A DNA stretch of 64,000 nt from Nocardia elegans NBRC 108235. GTDB taxonomy: Bacteria > Actinomycetota > Actinomycetes > Mycobacteriales > Mycobacteriaceae. Under the pieces are notes generated by a model that was given only the letters and a program-made list of their open reading frames with translations, was not told where the DNA came from and made no database searches. The stretch covers positions 59,817-123,816 of the forward strand of contig NZ_BDBF01000027.1 in assembly GCF_001612845.1 (NCBI RefSeq), given 5' to 3'. Both the position numbers and the translations under genes were made by a program. Position 1 is the stretch's first letter; each line of letters opens with the position of its first letter. This document shows positions 1 through 8,611 of the stretch, in pieces.

Positions 1-426
1 TCCCGGCGCTACGGCGGCGATTTCGGTTTCGTCTCCTACGATCGAGCCTGGGTCGAGAGCCTGGGCCACCTGGTTGCCCAGTTGCGCGCGATCGGTTCGG
101 CCGTCCTCGTTCTCGGGCCGATCCCCGATCCCCACACCACGGTGCCGACGTGCCTGTCCGAACACCTCGACGATGCCACCGCATGCGCACCCGCACGCCC
201 GGTCGGAGTGAACGACGCCGGTGTCGCGGCCGAGCAGGCAGCAACCACGGCAGGCGGCGGCCAGTACGCCGATCTCACCTCGATGTTCTGCACCGCCGCC
301 CGCTGTCCCGTCATCGTCGGCAATACCTTGGTGTTCCGCGACGACAACCACCTCACGGTCAGCTACGCCCAGATCCTCGGACCCGCGATCGGCGCCCTCA
401 CCGACCGCGCCCTCGCCCATGAATGA
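1..426 (+). CDS. Acyltransferase C-terminal SGNH domain (5' end outside window)
   Basis: The frame is open from base 1 and ends at a TGA, so only the last 141 codons are present. The visible part fits the C-terminal SGNH-hydrolase-like domain found behind the membrane acyltransferase-3 domain of OafA/YrhL-type O-acyltransferases: a beta strand reading VLVLGPIPD, two Cys pairs, and the terminal block RDDNHLTVSYAQILGPAI, whose D-x-x-H resembles the catalytic Asp-His pair. Such proteins acylate cell-envelope sugars or lipids. The membrane domain lies upstream, so the family call rests on this tail alone. Confidence 0.72.
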   Translation, partial: SRRYGGDFGFVSYDRAWVESLGHLVAQLRAIGSAVLVLGPIPDPHTTVPTCLSEHLDDATACAPARPVGVNDAGVAAEQAATTAGGGQYADLTSMFCTAARCPVIVGNTLVFRDDNHLTVSYAQILGPAIGALTDRALAHE

Positions 427-468
427 CGAGCGTCGGGTACCGGGACCGACGCATTGCCCGCTCGGCTC

Positions 469-1392
469 CTACGGCAGAGTGGTCGCGGACATGAAGTTCC
501 ACAGTCGATCTCGCAAGTCCTCGCCGGCTGCGCCGGACGGCCATTGATGCAACTGCCCGTTTTCCACCCGGTACTGCACGGAGGTCCCGCTCCGGCACGG
601 TCCGTATCCTGCCGTCGTGCCGAATGTGTCGCTGGACTTGGCCGGCGGGACGGGGCAGCCATCGCGATCTACCCATGCGTCGACGTTGGCCACACCGGCC
701 AGCGGATCGGAGATCGGGTCGATCTGCCCCTGGGCGATGCCGGCGGAGATCGGCCGAGCGGGTTTGCAGGGCGACCCGGGACTGGGAACCAGCAGGGTTG
801 GGTTCGGGAGGGTGGGATCCCCGCCCTCCCAAGAGGTTACGTCCGCGAAGACGTCGGGGGCATCGCACGCCATCCGCTGCGACATGATGCCACCGTCGGA
901 CCACCCGCTGCTGTAGACGCGTGCGGTGTCGACGCACCACGTCGCCTCGATGTCGGCGACGACCGAGCGCAGGAACTGGACATCGATCGAGCCCTGCTGA
1001 AACTCCCAATCGTTGCCCACCAGACCGTTACCGGGATCCAGCGGCAGATTGTTCGCGTTGCCCTGCGGGTAGGCGACGATGAAGTGGTGCGCGGCCGCAT
1101 AAGGAGTCCAGCCCGAGACCTGCTCGAAATCTGCCGCATTGCTGGCATTCCCATGCTCAGCGAGTAGCAGCGGCACCGAGTGTCCGGTCAGGCCGGCAGG
1201 AACGTCGAGCCGATAGATCCTGGTACCGATCGTCCGTACAACGGTGCCGGCTGTCGGTGCCAGGCCGCACTGCGCCGCGGCGAGTCGAATTCCGCTCCGA
1301 TCACTGTGTGCCCCATTCCCAACCTGCAACGACGTGACGACTGCTGCGATGGCGGCCACGGCCGCGGCGAGTCGAATTGCGATAGCGCGCAT
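469..1392 (-). CDS. Secreted LpqC-like esterase / PHB-depolymerase-family protein
   Basis: 307 aa. An N-terminal signal peptide is visible (positive start, hydrophobic Ala/Val run to about residue 24). The alpha/beta-hydrolase body carries the nucleophile elbow G-W-S-D-G (residues 163-167, Ser165), and a late His (LHQWP, near residue 286) can complete the triad. The motif and the Cys pairs match the extracellular poly(3-hydroxybutyrate) depolymerase/feruloyl-esterase family (COG3509), which includes mycobacterial LpqC. No lipobox is clear, so it is probably secreted rather than lipid-anchored. A GGGAAAG stretch precedes the ATG. The true substrate cannot be read from sequence; a polyester or acyl ester is inferred. 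Confidence 0.8.
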   Translation of the reverse strand: MRAIAIRLAAAVAAIAAVVTSLQVGNGAHSDRSGIRLAAAQCGLAPTAGTVVRTIGTRIYRLDVPAGLTGHSVPLLLAEHGNASNAADFEQVSGWTPYAAAHHFIVAYPQGNANNLPLDPGNGLVGNDWEFQQGSIDVQFLRSVVADIEATWCVDTARVYSSGWSDGGIMSQRMACDAPDVFADVTSWEGGDPTLPNPTLLVPSPGSPCKPARPISAGIAQGQIDPISDPLAGVANVDAWVDRDGCPVPPAKSSDTFGTTAGYGPCRSGTSVQYRVENGQLHQWPSGAAGEDLRDRLWNFMSATTLP

Positions 1393-2136
1393 ACTTTCCC
1401 ATCATCGAGCCGACGACGGGCAGTAGCCTACTGCGGCCGCGATTCTCACCAGTGGTAAACGGCCGAATCGGTACCGACGCGCGGTCGCCCCAGCAACGTG
1501 CGGCTGCTCGCAGCGGGGCGGCTATGCGGCCGGCGGTCGCAGCCGGCCGCTGAGCACCGGGCGTTGGATGAGGTCCTCCCGAGAGGTGTTGAAGCCCGTG
1601 ACGAGCTCGCCGTTCTCGGCGTACCCATGGTGGAGTTCCTGTTCCCGGATCGGCGCCCAGGAACCACCACCATCGATACGTTCGCTTCCTGCGTGGACGG
1701 ATCCACCGCGATCAGGTCCGCAAGAGCAGGATCCGACTGTACAGCGTGCCTGGATCGTCTGCGTCGCACTCGAAGCCGCGCACTCGAAGCCGGCATCGTC
1801 AGCCTCGACTGAGTCTTCGCCACCCCCTCGACCGAGGTAGCTTGTCATTGCCTGACGGTGACGCGGAGGGAAACTCCGATTGAATACTTCCCTCAGCAGG
1901 CAATTTCCGCTCGATACTCGAGCGCTGGAGGTTTGCTAGCGATGGCGGAGCGGGTAACAGAACAGTAGGTCGGCGTCCTGCCCGGCGCCGGCCTGCGCGT
2001 GAGCCGGAAGGCATGACGGGTTACGCAAAGTCGTTGCGGTGCCGCCGGGCCGATCGCCACCCCGGCGGCATCGCTACGTTCGGTGAGACGGCAATGTTCG
2101 CCGACAACAGGCTGGGTCGCCGAAAGCCGGCTGTGG
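1393..2136. other. Gene-poor interval, 744 bp
   Basis: No convincing gene. Overlapping open frames of about 104-125 codons exist on both strands (1498-1812 plus; 1522-1848 and 1446-1823 minus), but none has a good ribosome site or a family signature. The minus frame 1522-1848 ends in a more protein-like stretch and might be the remnant of a decayed gene. The part nearest 1392 must hold the promoter of the esterase gene. Confidence 0.4.
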
Positions 2137-2661
2137 TCAGGGCGTCGGCGGCAGCATCGGGGACGGGGGCTCGTGAACCGTGACGAGAACGACGACGTCG
2201 CCGTAGGGGGCGCTTCCCCGTGCCAGCCGGTGGCCGAACTTCGCCAGGGGGATCTGCCACCGGTACTTGGCCTCGATCTCGGCCTGAACGAACGACACCA
2301 ACGTGCCTGCGGTCACTACCTGCGCGTGCCCCTGGCGCTGATGGGACCCCAGCGCCGGATGTCCGCGCCAATCGCCGGCCTGGACGAGCACACGGCCGTC
2401 GCGCAGCAGATCGTCGGCTTCCGGAGCTCGGGAGGAGACGCGAAATGCCAACTGGCCGAGTCCGATAGGGACAACCAGCCGTGGCACGGTCACCAACTGC
2501 TTCGGCCCGGCGACCCGGGTGACGAGCACCGTCTTGGCTTGCTGCCACTCGCGCGCGACCCCGGTCGCCGGAACCCGGTTTCGCGGCGTCGCCCGCGCCA
2601 CCGGGACCGGGCGTGCGAGCCGAAGGGGTGCGGTGGGAATATCGGTCAGGGTGTCTGTCAT
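2137..2661 (-). CDS. PNPOx/F420-type split-barrel family protein (putative)
   Basis: 174 aa from the ATG at 2661, chosen because GAGAGGAG lies just upstream; the open frame extends further 5' but with non-coding composition. The segment around DLLRDGRVLVQAGDWRGHP and the C-terminal ARGSAPYGDVVVLVTVHEP resemble the split beta-barrel of actinobacterial pyridoxamine-phosphate-oxidase-like, F420-dependent (FDOR) proteins. No ligand-binding residues can be assigned with certainty. It stands alone, without operon partners. Function is inferred only at family level. Confidence 0.5.
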   Translation of the reverse strand: MTDTLTDIPTAPLRLARPVPVARATPRNRVPATGVAREWQQAKTVLVTRVAGPKQLVTVPRLVVPIGLGQLAFRVSSRAPEADDLLRDGRVLVQAGDWRGHPALGSHQRQGHAQVVTAGTLVSFVQAEIEAKYRWQIPLAKFGHRLARGSAPYGDVVVLVTVHEPPSPMLPPTP

Positions 2662-3003
2662 CGCATTCGCTCCTCTCCGCGACGAATTCCGTTGCCTGCT
2701 ATCGCCGCCAAGGCGTACCGGAGACCGGCCTGGACCACCGGCCGCGCCGTGCCGGGGCCGGCACGCGCCGTTCACGAAGGAGAGAGTGCCCAGTCCTCGA
2801 GGGATCTCACGGATCCGGCAGCTCGGGCTCGATCGGCCCCCGCACGAGCATCCTTGATCGGCCGACTTCGATGGTGCACGCACGTGGGCGCCTCGGCAAC
2901 GATCCTGATCACAGTGGGCGCGCGGCGGCGAGCAAGTGGGGCTCATCGACGCGCACTCGATCGCCGTCGATTCCGAGTTGCGGCTGTCATGCGGACGCGG
3001 GCA
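2662..3003. other. Intergenic interval, 342 bp
   Basis: No gene supported on either strand. It contains the leader of the gene starting at 2661 and sequence 3' of the small ORF ending at 3004. No hairpin strong enough to call a terminator was seen. Confidence 0.35.
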
Positions 3004-3180
3004 CTACGCCGCCGCTGACCTACTCGACCGAGTTCCACACGGTAGCTGCGCCTTTGGTGTGCGGACCGCGGTGAGCACCTGGACCGCGCCTACAACCAGT
3101 CCGCCCAGCACTGCCGCAGAAGTGCGCACATCGGGATTCGCGCCCAGTAGACCCACGCGCGACGCGAATGACGTTGTCAC
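3004..3180 (-). CDS. Small ORF coupled to upstream TetR gene, 58 aa, one hydrophobic segment
   Basis: The GTG start (3180-3178) overlaps the TGA of the TetR gene (3179-3177), a GTGA junction typical of translational coupling. The 58-residue product has a polar N-terminus (TTSFASRVGLLG), a hydrophobic stretch (SAAVLGGLVVGAVQVLTAV, about residues 21-39) that could span the membrane once, and an Arg/Ser/Ala-rich tail. I do not recognise the family. The overlap with the regulator and the clean hydrophobic block argue for a real gene; the short length argues for caution. It may be the 5' remnant of a longer membrane protein. Confidence 0.4.
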   Translation of the reverse strand: MTTSFASRVGLLGANPDVRTSAAVLGGLVVGAVQVLTAVRTPKAQLPCGTRSSRSAAA

Positions 3181-3857
3181 GCATCGGATTCGGCGGGCGA
3201 TGGATCACCCTCGGACACCTGATCGTCTGCCGCGGCATGGCGCCGCAGTCGCAGAGCCAGCTCCACATGACCGTTGTCGAGCAGGAAACCCAGAAACAGC
3301 GCGCGAAACGCCGAATGCACCGAATCCGGCGGCAGCGTGCCCGGCACCGCCAGTTCGTGCAATGCCAACCCGTGCGCCAGGGCCGTGAACGCCGGTGCGG
3401 CCGCGTCGGGCTCCGGGGCTCCGGCCGCGCGCACACCCGCGGCGGCGGCCCGGCGTGCGGCATCGAGCGCCCGTGCGGCGGCATCGCGGAACTCCGGGTG
3501 CCGCGCGGAGTGCAGATAGGCCTCGAACAACGCCGGCGTCTCCGGCGAGCGCGGGGTCGCGGCCGACGACAGCGCGGCGGCGATCTCGTCGGGTGTGCTG
3601 TGCGCCTCGGCCAACGCCTCGGCGAGCGCGACCTGGGTATCGGCGTCGGCGTCGGTATAGACCCGCAGCGCTTCCTCGGTCAGCGCGTCGATCGAGTCGA
3701 AGAAGTAGCCGACCGTGGTCAGCGGCAGTCCGGCTCGTTCGGTGACCGCGCGATGAGTCACCCCGGCCACGCCCACGGTCGCGGCGACCTCGACAGCGGC
3801 CGCGAGCAGGGCTTCGCGGCGAGCCAGGGCACTGGGACGGTGGCGGCGCGCGGTCAC
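3177..3857 (-). CDS. TetR family transcriptional regulator
   Basis: 226 aa from a GTG. The N-terminal helix-turn-helix is typical of TetR (residues 10-55: ALLAAAVEVAATVGVAGVTHRAVTERAGLPLTTVGYFF). The C-terminal ligand domain is Ala-rich and all-helical. The gene is divergent from the amidase at 3939 with only 81 bp between starts, and that gap holds a perfect 16-bp inverted repeat and a diverged second copy, so it very probably represses both itself and the amidase/nucleoside-hydrolase pair. The ligand is unknown. Confidence 0.88.
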   Translation of the reverse strand: MTARRHRPSALARREALLAAAVEVAATVGVAGVTHRAVTERAGLPLTTVGYFFDSIDALTEEALRVYTDADADTQVALAEALAEAHSTPDEIAAALSSAATPRSPETPALFEAYLHSARHPEFRDAAARALDAARRAAAAGVRAAGAPEPDAAAPAFTALAHGLALHELAVPGTLPPDSVHSAFRALFLGFLLDNGHVELALRLRRHAAADDQVSEGDPSPAESDA

Positions 3858-3877
3858 GATGCAACCCTAGGCCATCT

Positions 3878-3893
3878 CTGTAAGTTCTTACAG
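3878..3893. promoter_or_regulatory. TetR operator candidate, perfect inverted repeat
   Basis: CTGTAAG-TT-CTTACAG, a perfect 7-2-7 palindrome between the divergent TetR and amidase genes, 20 bp from the TetR start codon. Binding by the neighbouring TetR is inferred from position and symmetry. Confidence 0.65.
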
Positions 3894-3911
3894 TTTTCCT
3901 CTGGGCAGAGT

Positions 3912-3927
3912 CTGTACATTCTTCTAG
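3912..3927. promoter_or_regulatory. Second, diverged copy of the TetR operator
   Basis: CTGTACATTCTTCTAG matches the palindrome at 3878-3893 at 12 of 16 positions and in the same phase. It starts 34 bp further on, 11 bp before the amidase ATG, where a bound repressor would block initiation of the amidase transcript. Confidence 0.5.
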
Positions 3928-3938
3928 ACTCAGCCGCC

Positions 3939-5348
3939 ATGACGTCCCTTCACGCATTTCGCGACGATGCGCTCGCCGAGCACGACGCGGTCGCCCTCGC
4001 CGAACTGGTCCGCAACGGTTCGGTGAGCCCGCAGGAACTCGCCGCCGCCGCCATCGAGCGAGCACGCGCGGTCGACCCGCAACTGGACGCCGTCGCCTGC
4101 GCGATCTACGACGCCCCGCGCTATCACTCGAAGTCCGATTCCGCCCTCTACGGCGTGCCGACGTTCGTCAAGGACAACACCGACCTGGCGGGACTGCCGA
4201 CCAACCACGGCAGCGAGGCGTTCCGGGCGCGGCCGGCCGCGAAGAACGGCGCCTACGCCGAGCAGTTCCTCGGCACCGGACTGACGGTGCTCGGCAAATC
4301 GCGACTGCCGGAGTTCGGCTTCAACGCCACCACCGAATTCATGACCGAACCTCCGACGCGCAACCCGTGGGATCTGGATCGCTCGATCGGCGCCTCGTCG
4401 GGCGGTTCGGCCGCACTCGTCGCCGCGGGCGTGGTGCCGATCGCACACGCCAACGACGGCGGCGGATCCATCCGCATCCCGGCCGCATGCGGCGGGCTCG
4501 TCGGGCTCAAGCCGAGCCGCGGCCGCCACATCGACGGCGAACAGGCCCGGCATGTGCCGATCCACATGATCTCCGAGGGCGTGCTCACCCGCACCGTGCG
4601 CGACACCGCGGCCTTCGTCGCCGCTGCCGAAAACGTCTGGCGCAACCCGAAACTCGCCCCCATCGGCGAGGTCCGCGGCCCGGCACAACGACGGCTGCGC
4701 GTCGGGCTGCTCATGCGCAGCGTCACCGGAGCCGAGGTCGACGCGCCCACCCGCGCCGCGGTCGAGCACACCGCCACACTGCTGGAGAAGGCCGGGCACG
4801 TCGTCGAACCGATCGCCCTCCCGGTCACCGAGCAGTTCGCGGTGGATTTCGTCCAATACTGGGCGCTACTGGCCGATCTCGCGGTGAGCACGGGCAAGCT
4901 CATCCTGGACCGGTCGTTCGACGCGGCCGCCACCGACGGACTCACCCGCGGACTGCGCGCCCATCACCGCCGCAACCTGCACCGCACGCCGACGGCGCTG
5001 CGCCGGCTGCGGCGTATCCCGGCGGCATATGCGCGAATGTTCGCCCGGCTCGAAGTCGTTGTGTCGCCGGTACTCTCGCACACCACACCGCCGCTGGGCC
5101 ACATCGCCCCGACAGTCGCCTTCCCGGAACTGATCGACCGGCTCACCCGCTACGTCAGCTACACGCCACTGAACAACATCGCCGGCACCCCGGCGATCTC
5201 CCTGCCGATGGGCCGTACCACCGAAGGTCTGCCGGTCGGCGTGCAACTATCGGCTGCCCACGGTGACGAACGCACCCTGATCGAACTGGCCTACCTCCTC
5301 GAAGCCGAACAACCCTTCCCCCGCATCCAGGAGCACCCGAACCCCTGA
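3939..5348 (+). CDS. Amidase-signature family amidohydrolase
   Basis: 469 aa from the ATG at 3939; the open frame runs far upstream but crosses the TetR gene and the operators, so that extension is not coding. Amidase-signature residues are visible: Lys78 (PTFVKDN), the SSGGS block at 153-157 and the nucleophile Ser177 in GGGSIR, forming the Ser-cisSer-Lys triad that hydrolyses carboxamides. Length is normal for stand-alone amidases. It lies 29 bp before a nucleoside hydrolase in the same direction and is probably cotranscribed with it under the divergent TetR. There are no GatB/GatC neighbours, so a GatA role is unlikely. Confidence 0.87.
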   Translation: MTSLHAFRDDALAEHDAVALAELVRNGSVSPQELAAAAIERARAVDPQLDAVACAIYDAPRYHSKSDSALYGVPTFVKDNTDLAGLPTNHGSEAFRARPAAKNGAYAEQFLGTGLTVLGKSRLPEFGFNATTEFMTEPPTRNPWDLDRSIGASSGGSAALVAAGVVPIAHANDGGGSIRIPAACGGLVGLKPSRGRHIDGEQARHVPIHMISEGVLTRTVRDTAAFVAAAENVWRNPKLAPIGEVRGPAQRRLRVGLLMRSVTGAEVDAPTRAAVEHTATLLEKAGHVVEPIALPVTEQFAVDFVQYWALLADLAVSTGKLILDRSFDAAATDGLTRGLRAHHRRNLHRTPTALRRLRRIPAAYARMFARLEVVVSPVLSHTTPPLGHIAPTVAFPELIDRLTRYVSYTPLNNIAGTPAISLPMGRTTEGLPVGVQLSAAHGDERTLIELAYLLEAEQPFPRIQEHPNP

Positions 5349-5377
5349 CACCACGGTGCGGCGAGAGGTGTGGCCAC

Positions 5378-6313
5378 GTGCGTGCTGTATGGATGGATTG
5401 CGACAGCGGGTTCGATGATGCGCTCGCATTGATGGTGCTCGCGCGCGCACCTCACATCGAGCTCGTCGGAATCTCTACCGTGGTGGGAAATGCCAGTCTG
5501 GCCAACACCACCGCCAACACTCTGGCCGTAGCCGAGTTCTGCGGACTGAACACACCGATCTACCGCGGGGCCGCCAAACCGCTGGCGCAGGAGCCGCAGA
5601 CCATCGAACGGCTCCTCGGCGCCGGCGCCATGGGCACCCTGGGGCGCCGTTTCCCCACCGCCGGTCGCACCGCCGAGCCCGTCGATGCGGTTCACGCGTT
5701 GGCAGCAACGCTGCGCTCGGCCGCACCGAGGTCGATCACCATCCTGGCGACCGGGCCGCTGACCAACATCGCCGTGGTGTTGCTGCTACACCCCGAGCTG
5801 GTCGACGCCATCGACTCGATCGTGTGGATGGGCGGCTCGACGGCCGGCGGGAACCACACCGCCGCCGCGGAATTCAACGCCTACGCCGACCCCGAAGCTC
5901 TCGACGGGGTACTGCGCTCCGACGCCGCGGTCCGCATGTTCGGCCTCAATCTCACCCACCAAGTCCTCATCACTCCCGAGCACGAGCAACAGGTGCGGGC
6001 CATCGGCACCGAACGTGCCGCCATCGTCGCCGACCACGTCGGCTTCTACCTGCGCATGAGCGACCCCGCGACACCCCGAGCCGCAGCCCTGCACGACCCC
6101 TCCGCCGCCGCCTACCTTCTCTGGCCGGATCTGTTCGAACTCGCCCCCGCCCGCGTCGATGTCGAACTCGGCCGAACCATCGGCCGCGGCGCGACCATCT
6201 GCGAGTTCCGGGTCCCCCGCAAGGCCGACCCGAACGCCCTCGTTGCCACTACCGCACAAGGCGACGAAGTCGTGACCCGCATCATGGCCGCGATATCCGC
6301 ACACCTCAGCTGA
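5378..6313 (+). CDS. Inosine-uridine preferring nucleoside hydrolase
   Basis: 311 aa, GTG start preceded by GAGAGG. The calcium-binding N-terminal motif D-x-D-x3-D-D is intact (Asp7, Asp9, Asp13, Asp14), as are the NMTAG-like ATGPLTNIA block and the EFNAYADPEA block. The family cleaves the N-glycosidic bond of ribonucleosides to base plus ribose in the cytoplasm. It follows the amidase closely, suggesting a small TetR-controlled salvage or degradation operon. Base preference cannot be read with confidence. Confidence 0.88.
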   Translation: MRAVWMDCDSGFDDALALMVLARAPHIELVGISTVVGNASLANTTANTLAVAEFCGLNTPIYRGAAKPLAQEPQTIERLLGAGAMGTLGRRFPTAGRTAEPVDAVHALAATLRSAAPRSITILATGPLTNIAVVLLLHPELVDAIDSIVWMGGSTAGGNHTAAAEFNAYADPEALDGVLRSDAAVRMFGLNLTHQVLITPEHEQQVRAIGTERAAIVADHVGFYLRMSDPATPRAAALHDPSAAAYLLWPDLFELAPARVDVELGRTIGRGATICEFRVPRKADPNALVATTAQGDEVVTRIMAAISAHLS

Positions 6314-6433
6314 GTCGGCGCACCCCGGGAGCCGGAGTTATCAGAAGGCGAAATCAGCTGCGGGAGTGCATCATTCGTCACTTACCAGGGCTCGGCCCGC
6401 TTTCCTCGGTGATAGCAGAAACCGGGACGACGC

Positions 6434-7363
6434 TCACCGGTCGACAGCGGAGGATCCGCGGTCGTTGCGGTAGCGGCCGGGGGATGTGCCGAATTGCTTC
6501 TTGAACGCGTGGGAGAAGGCGTAGGGGTTGGCGTATCCGACCTGTTCGGCGATGGTGGGCAAGGGGTCGGTGGTGTCGCGCAGCAGTGCGGCGGCTCGCG
6601 TCAGGCGCCACCAGGTCAGATATCCCATCGGCGGCCGGCCGACGAGGCCGGCGAATCGGCGCGTCAGAGTGGCGCGCGAGACTCCGGTTTCCGCGGCGAG
6701 GCTGTCGGTGGTCCAGGGCGCGGCCGGTGCGGTGTGCAGTGCCCGCAGGGCGGTCGCGGTGACCGGGTCGGTGAGCGCGGCCGACCAGAGACCCGCGTCG
6801 TTCTCGTTCATCCACGCGCGGATCATGTAGACCAGCAGCAGATCGAGCAGGCTCGGAACGGCGATGCAGGAACCGGGGCTGCGCTGGTCGGCTTCCAATG
6901 CCAGCAGGTCGATGGCGGCGCGCAGTTCGCGATGATCGCCGATGCGATCCGGAAGGTGGATGACGGTCGGCAACTCCGCAACGAGGGGATGCTGCCCTCG
7001 GCGGTCGAGCCGATACGTCCCGCACAACACCTCGAAACCGCCTGCGCCCGAGTCTGTTTCATTCGGCTGTGCCGCACGCCATTGCTCGAACGGGATCGCC
7101 CGCGTCGCGGCCGGCGTGTCGGTGGCCCGGTCGGCGAGCAGATGCCCGGTCCCGTGGGGCAGCAGAACCGCGTCGCCGGTGCCGAGGGTCACCGGATCGC
7201 CCTGGTCGGGAAGCAATCGGCAGCTACCCCGCAACACGATGTGGAAGCCGGCGCCGGAGTAGGGCGCGAGCCGGGTGCACCAGTCGCGCTCGCGGGTGAA
7301 CAGCCGGCTCGACGACGGCTGCCCCAGGCGCACGGCCGCGATCGCATCGCTCAGCACATCCAT
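6434..7363 (-). CDS. AraC family transcriptional regulator
   Basis: 309 aa. The N-terminal cupin sensor domain (about residues 1-180; RGSCRLLPD, DAVLLPHGTGH) precedes two helix-turn-helix units near the C-terminus: WTTDSLAAETGVSRATLTRRF and TIAEQVGYANPYAFSHAFKK followed by GTSPGRYR, the canonical AraC end. This architecture is common among regulators of drug or stress genes. It is divergent from the metallo-beta-lactamase-fold hydrolase at 7465, its likely target, with about 100 bp shared promoter space. Confidence 0.9.
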   Translation of the reverse strand: MDVLSDAIAAVRLGQPSSSRLFTRERDWCTRLAPYSGAGFHIVLRGSCRLLPDQGDPVTLGTGDAVLLPHGTGHLLADRATDTPAATRAIPFEQWRAAQPNETDSGAGGFEVLCGTYRLDRRGQHPLVAELPTVIHLPDRIGDHRELRAAIDLLALEADQRSPGSCIAVPSLLDLLLVYMIRAWMNENDAGLWSAALTDPVTATALRALHTAPAAPWTTDSLAAETGVSRATLTRRFAGLVGRPPMGYLTWWRLTRAAALLRDTTDPLPTIAEQVGYANPYAFSHAFKKQFGTSPGRYRNDRGSSAVDR

Positions 7364-7464
7364 AGAACAATCCTACGGATAACGCTCACGGCTGATCCGT
7401 TCACGTATTCAACTGTGCATCCTGGGCATTGATCAGCTCGGCTGCGGTCCATACCGTCGCGAGT

Positions 7465-8379
7465 ATGGAAAGTTCGCAGAGCATCGTGCTGGGTGATGTC
7501 GAAATCTTCCGCGTGATCGAATGGCAGGGCACCCTGATGCCAGGCCCCGACCTGCTGCCGGACACGACCGATCGGACCTGGCGCGCCAACGAGGACTGGC
7601 TCGCACCCGATCATTGGGATCCCGCTACCGAGCTGGCGGTCGCGGCAATCCAAACCTGGGTAGTGCGCAGCGCCGGGCGCACGATCCTGATCGACACCGG
7701 GGTCGGCAACGGGCGCGAACGGCCCGCCCGCGCGTTGTTCCACCACCGCCAGGGTGATTTCCTCGACCGTCTGGCTCGTGCCGGGGTGCATCCGGACGAT
7801 GTGGATCTCGTGATCAACACTCATGTGCACGGCGATCACGTCGGCTGGAACACCCACGACGTCGACGGGCAATGGGTGCCGACATTTCCCAACGCCCGGT
7901 ACCTGATTCCGGCCGCCGACGACGCCTACTTCGGGCCCGACGGCGGCTACGCGGGCGGGCGCCGCCCCGACGACCGGCTGCTCTACGACGACAGCATCGC
8001 ACCGATCCATCGTGCCGGTCAGGCAGTCCTCTGGGACGACAGCTACCGGATCGACGAGAACCTGATCCTGGAATCCGCGCCCGGCCACACCCCGGGTTCC
8101 GCGGTGCTGCACGTGGACTCCGGCAGCGACCGCGCCGTCTTCGTCGGCGATATGGTCCACAGCCCGCTGCAACTGCTCGAACCCTCGCACAGCAGCTGCC
8201 TCTGCCTCGACCCACACCGGGCCGCCACCACCCGGCGCCGAATTCTCGAACGCGCCGCCGACCGACGGCAACTGGTGATCCCCGCCCACCTCGCCGGGCC
8301 CGGAGCAGTCGAAATACACCGGACGGGAACACATTTCACACTCGGCGAATGGGCCGTGGCCGCAGCGGCACCACGCTGA
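7465..8379 (+). CDS. Metallo-beta-lactamase-fold hydrolase
   Basis: 304 aa from the ATG at 7465 (an in-frame ATG at 7429 is less likely). The zinc motif H-x-H-x-D-H is present as HVHGDH (residues 120-125); further ligands are a His in GHTPGS and the Asp of VFVGDMVHS. The overall pattern is that of lactonase/quorum-quenching-like or generic MBL hydrolases with two metal ions. There is no signal peptide, so it is cytoplasmic. It is divergent from the AraC regulator at 7363. The substrate is unknown; lactones are one possibility. Confidence 0.85.
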   Translation: MESSQSIVLGDVEIFRVIEWQGTLMPGPDLLPDTTDRTWRANEDWLAPDHWDPATELAVAAIQTWVVRSAGRTILIDTGVGNGRERPARALFHHRQGDFLDRLARAGVHPDDVDLVINTHVHGDHVGWNTHDVDGQWVPTFPNARYLIPAADDAYFGPDGGYAGGRRPDDRLLYDDSIAPIHRAGQAVLWDDSYRIDENLILESAPGHTPGSAVLHVDSGSDRAVFVGDMVHSPLQLLEPSHSSCLCLDPHRAATTRRRILERAADRRQLVIPAHLAGPGAVEIHRTGTHFTLGEWAVAAAAPR

Positions 8380-8611
8380 CATCGGCAACCCCGGACTCCC
8401 GCATCGCCGACCTGGCCCGTTGGGCGCCGCGGCCACGCAGGGCCGTACGTGCGGTCGGCAGTGCGATGACCAGCGCCGTCACCGACCCGGTGCGGTGCCC
8501 ACGGTTTAGAGACACGACTCGGGTAGAGATGCGCGAAGCGGCCCGGAACCGACCGCGTGGACCACAATGGGGACCGTATCGGGCTTGTCGGCAACAGTGA
8601 GGAGTACAGCG

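Noticed and set aside
1446..1848. Overlapping 104-125 codon frames as genes
   Set aside because: No ribosome site, mutual overlap on both strands, no recognisable domain.
3168..3938. 257-codon upstream extension of the amidase frame
   Set aside because: It is antisense to the TetR gene and covers its operators; the amidase fold begins at the ATG 3939.
3939..5348. GatA subunit of tRNA amidotransferase
   Set aside because: No gatB or gatC near; TetR-controlled with a nucleoside hydrolase; generic amidase pattern.
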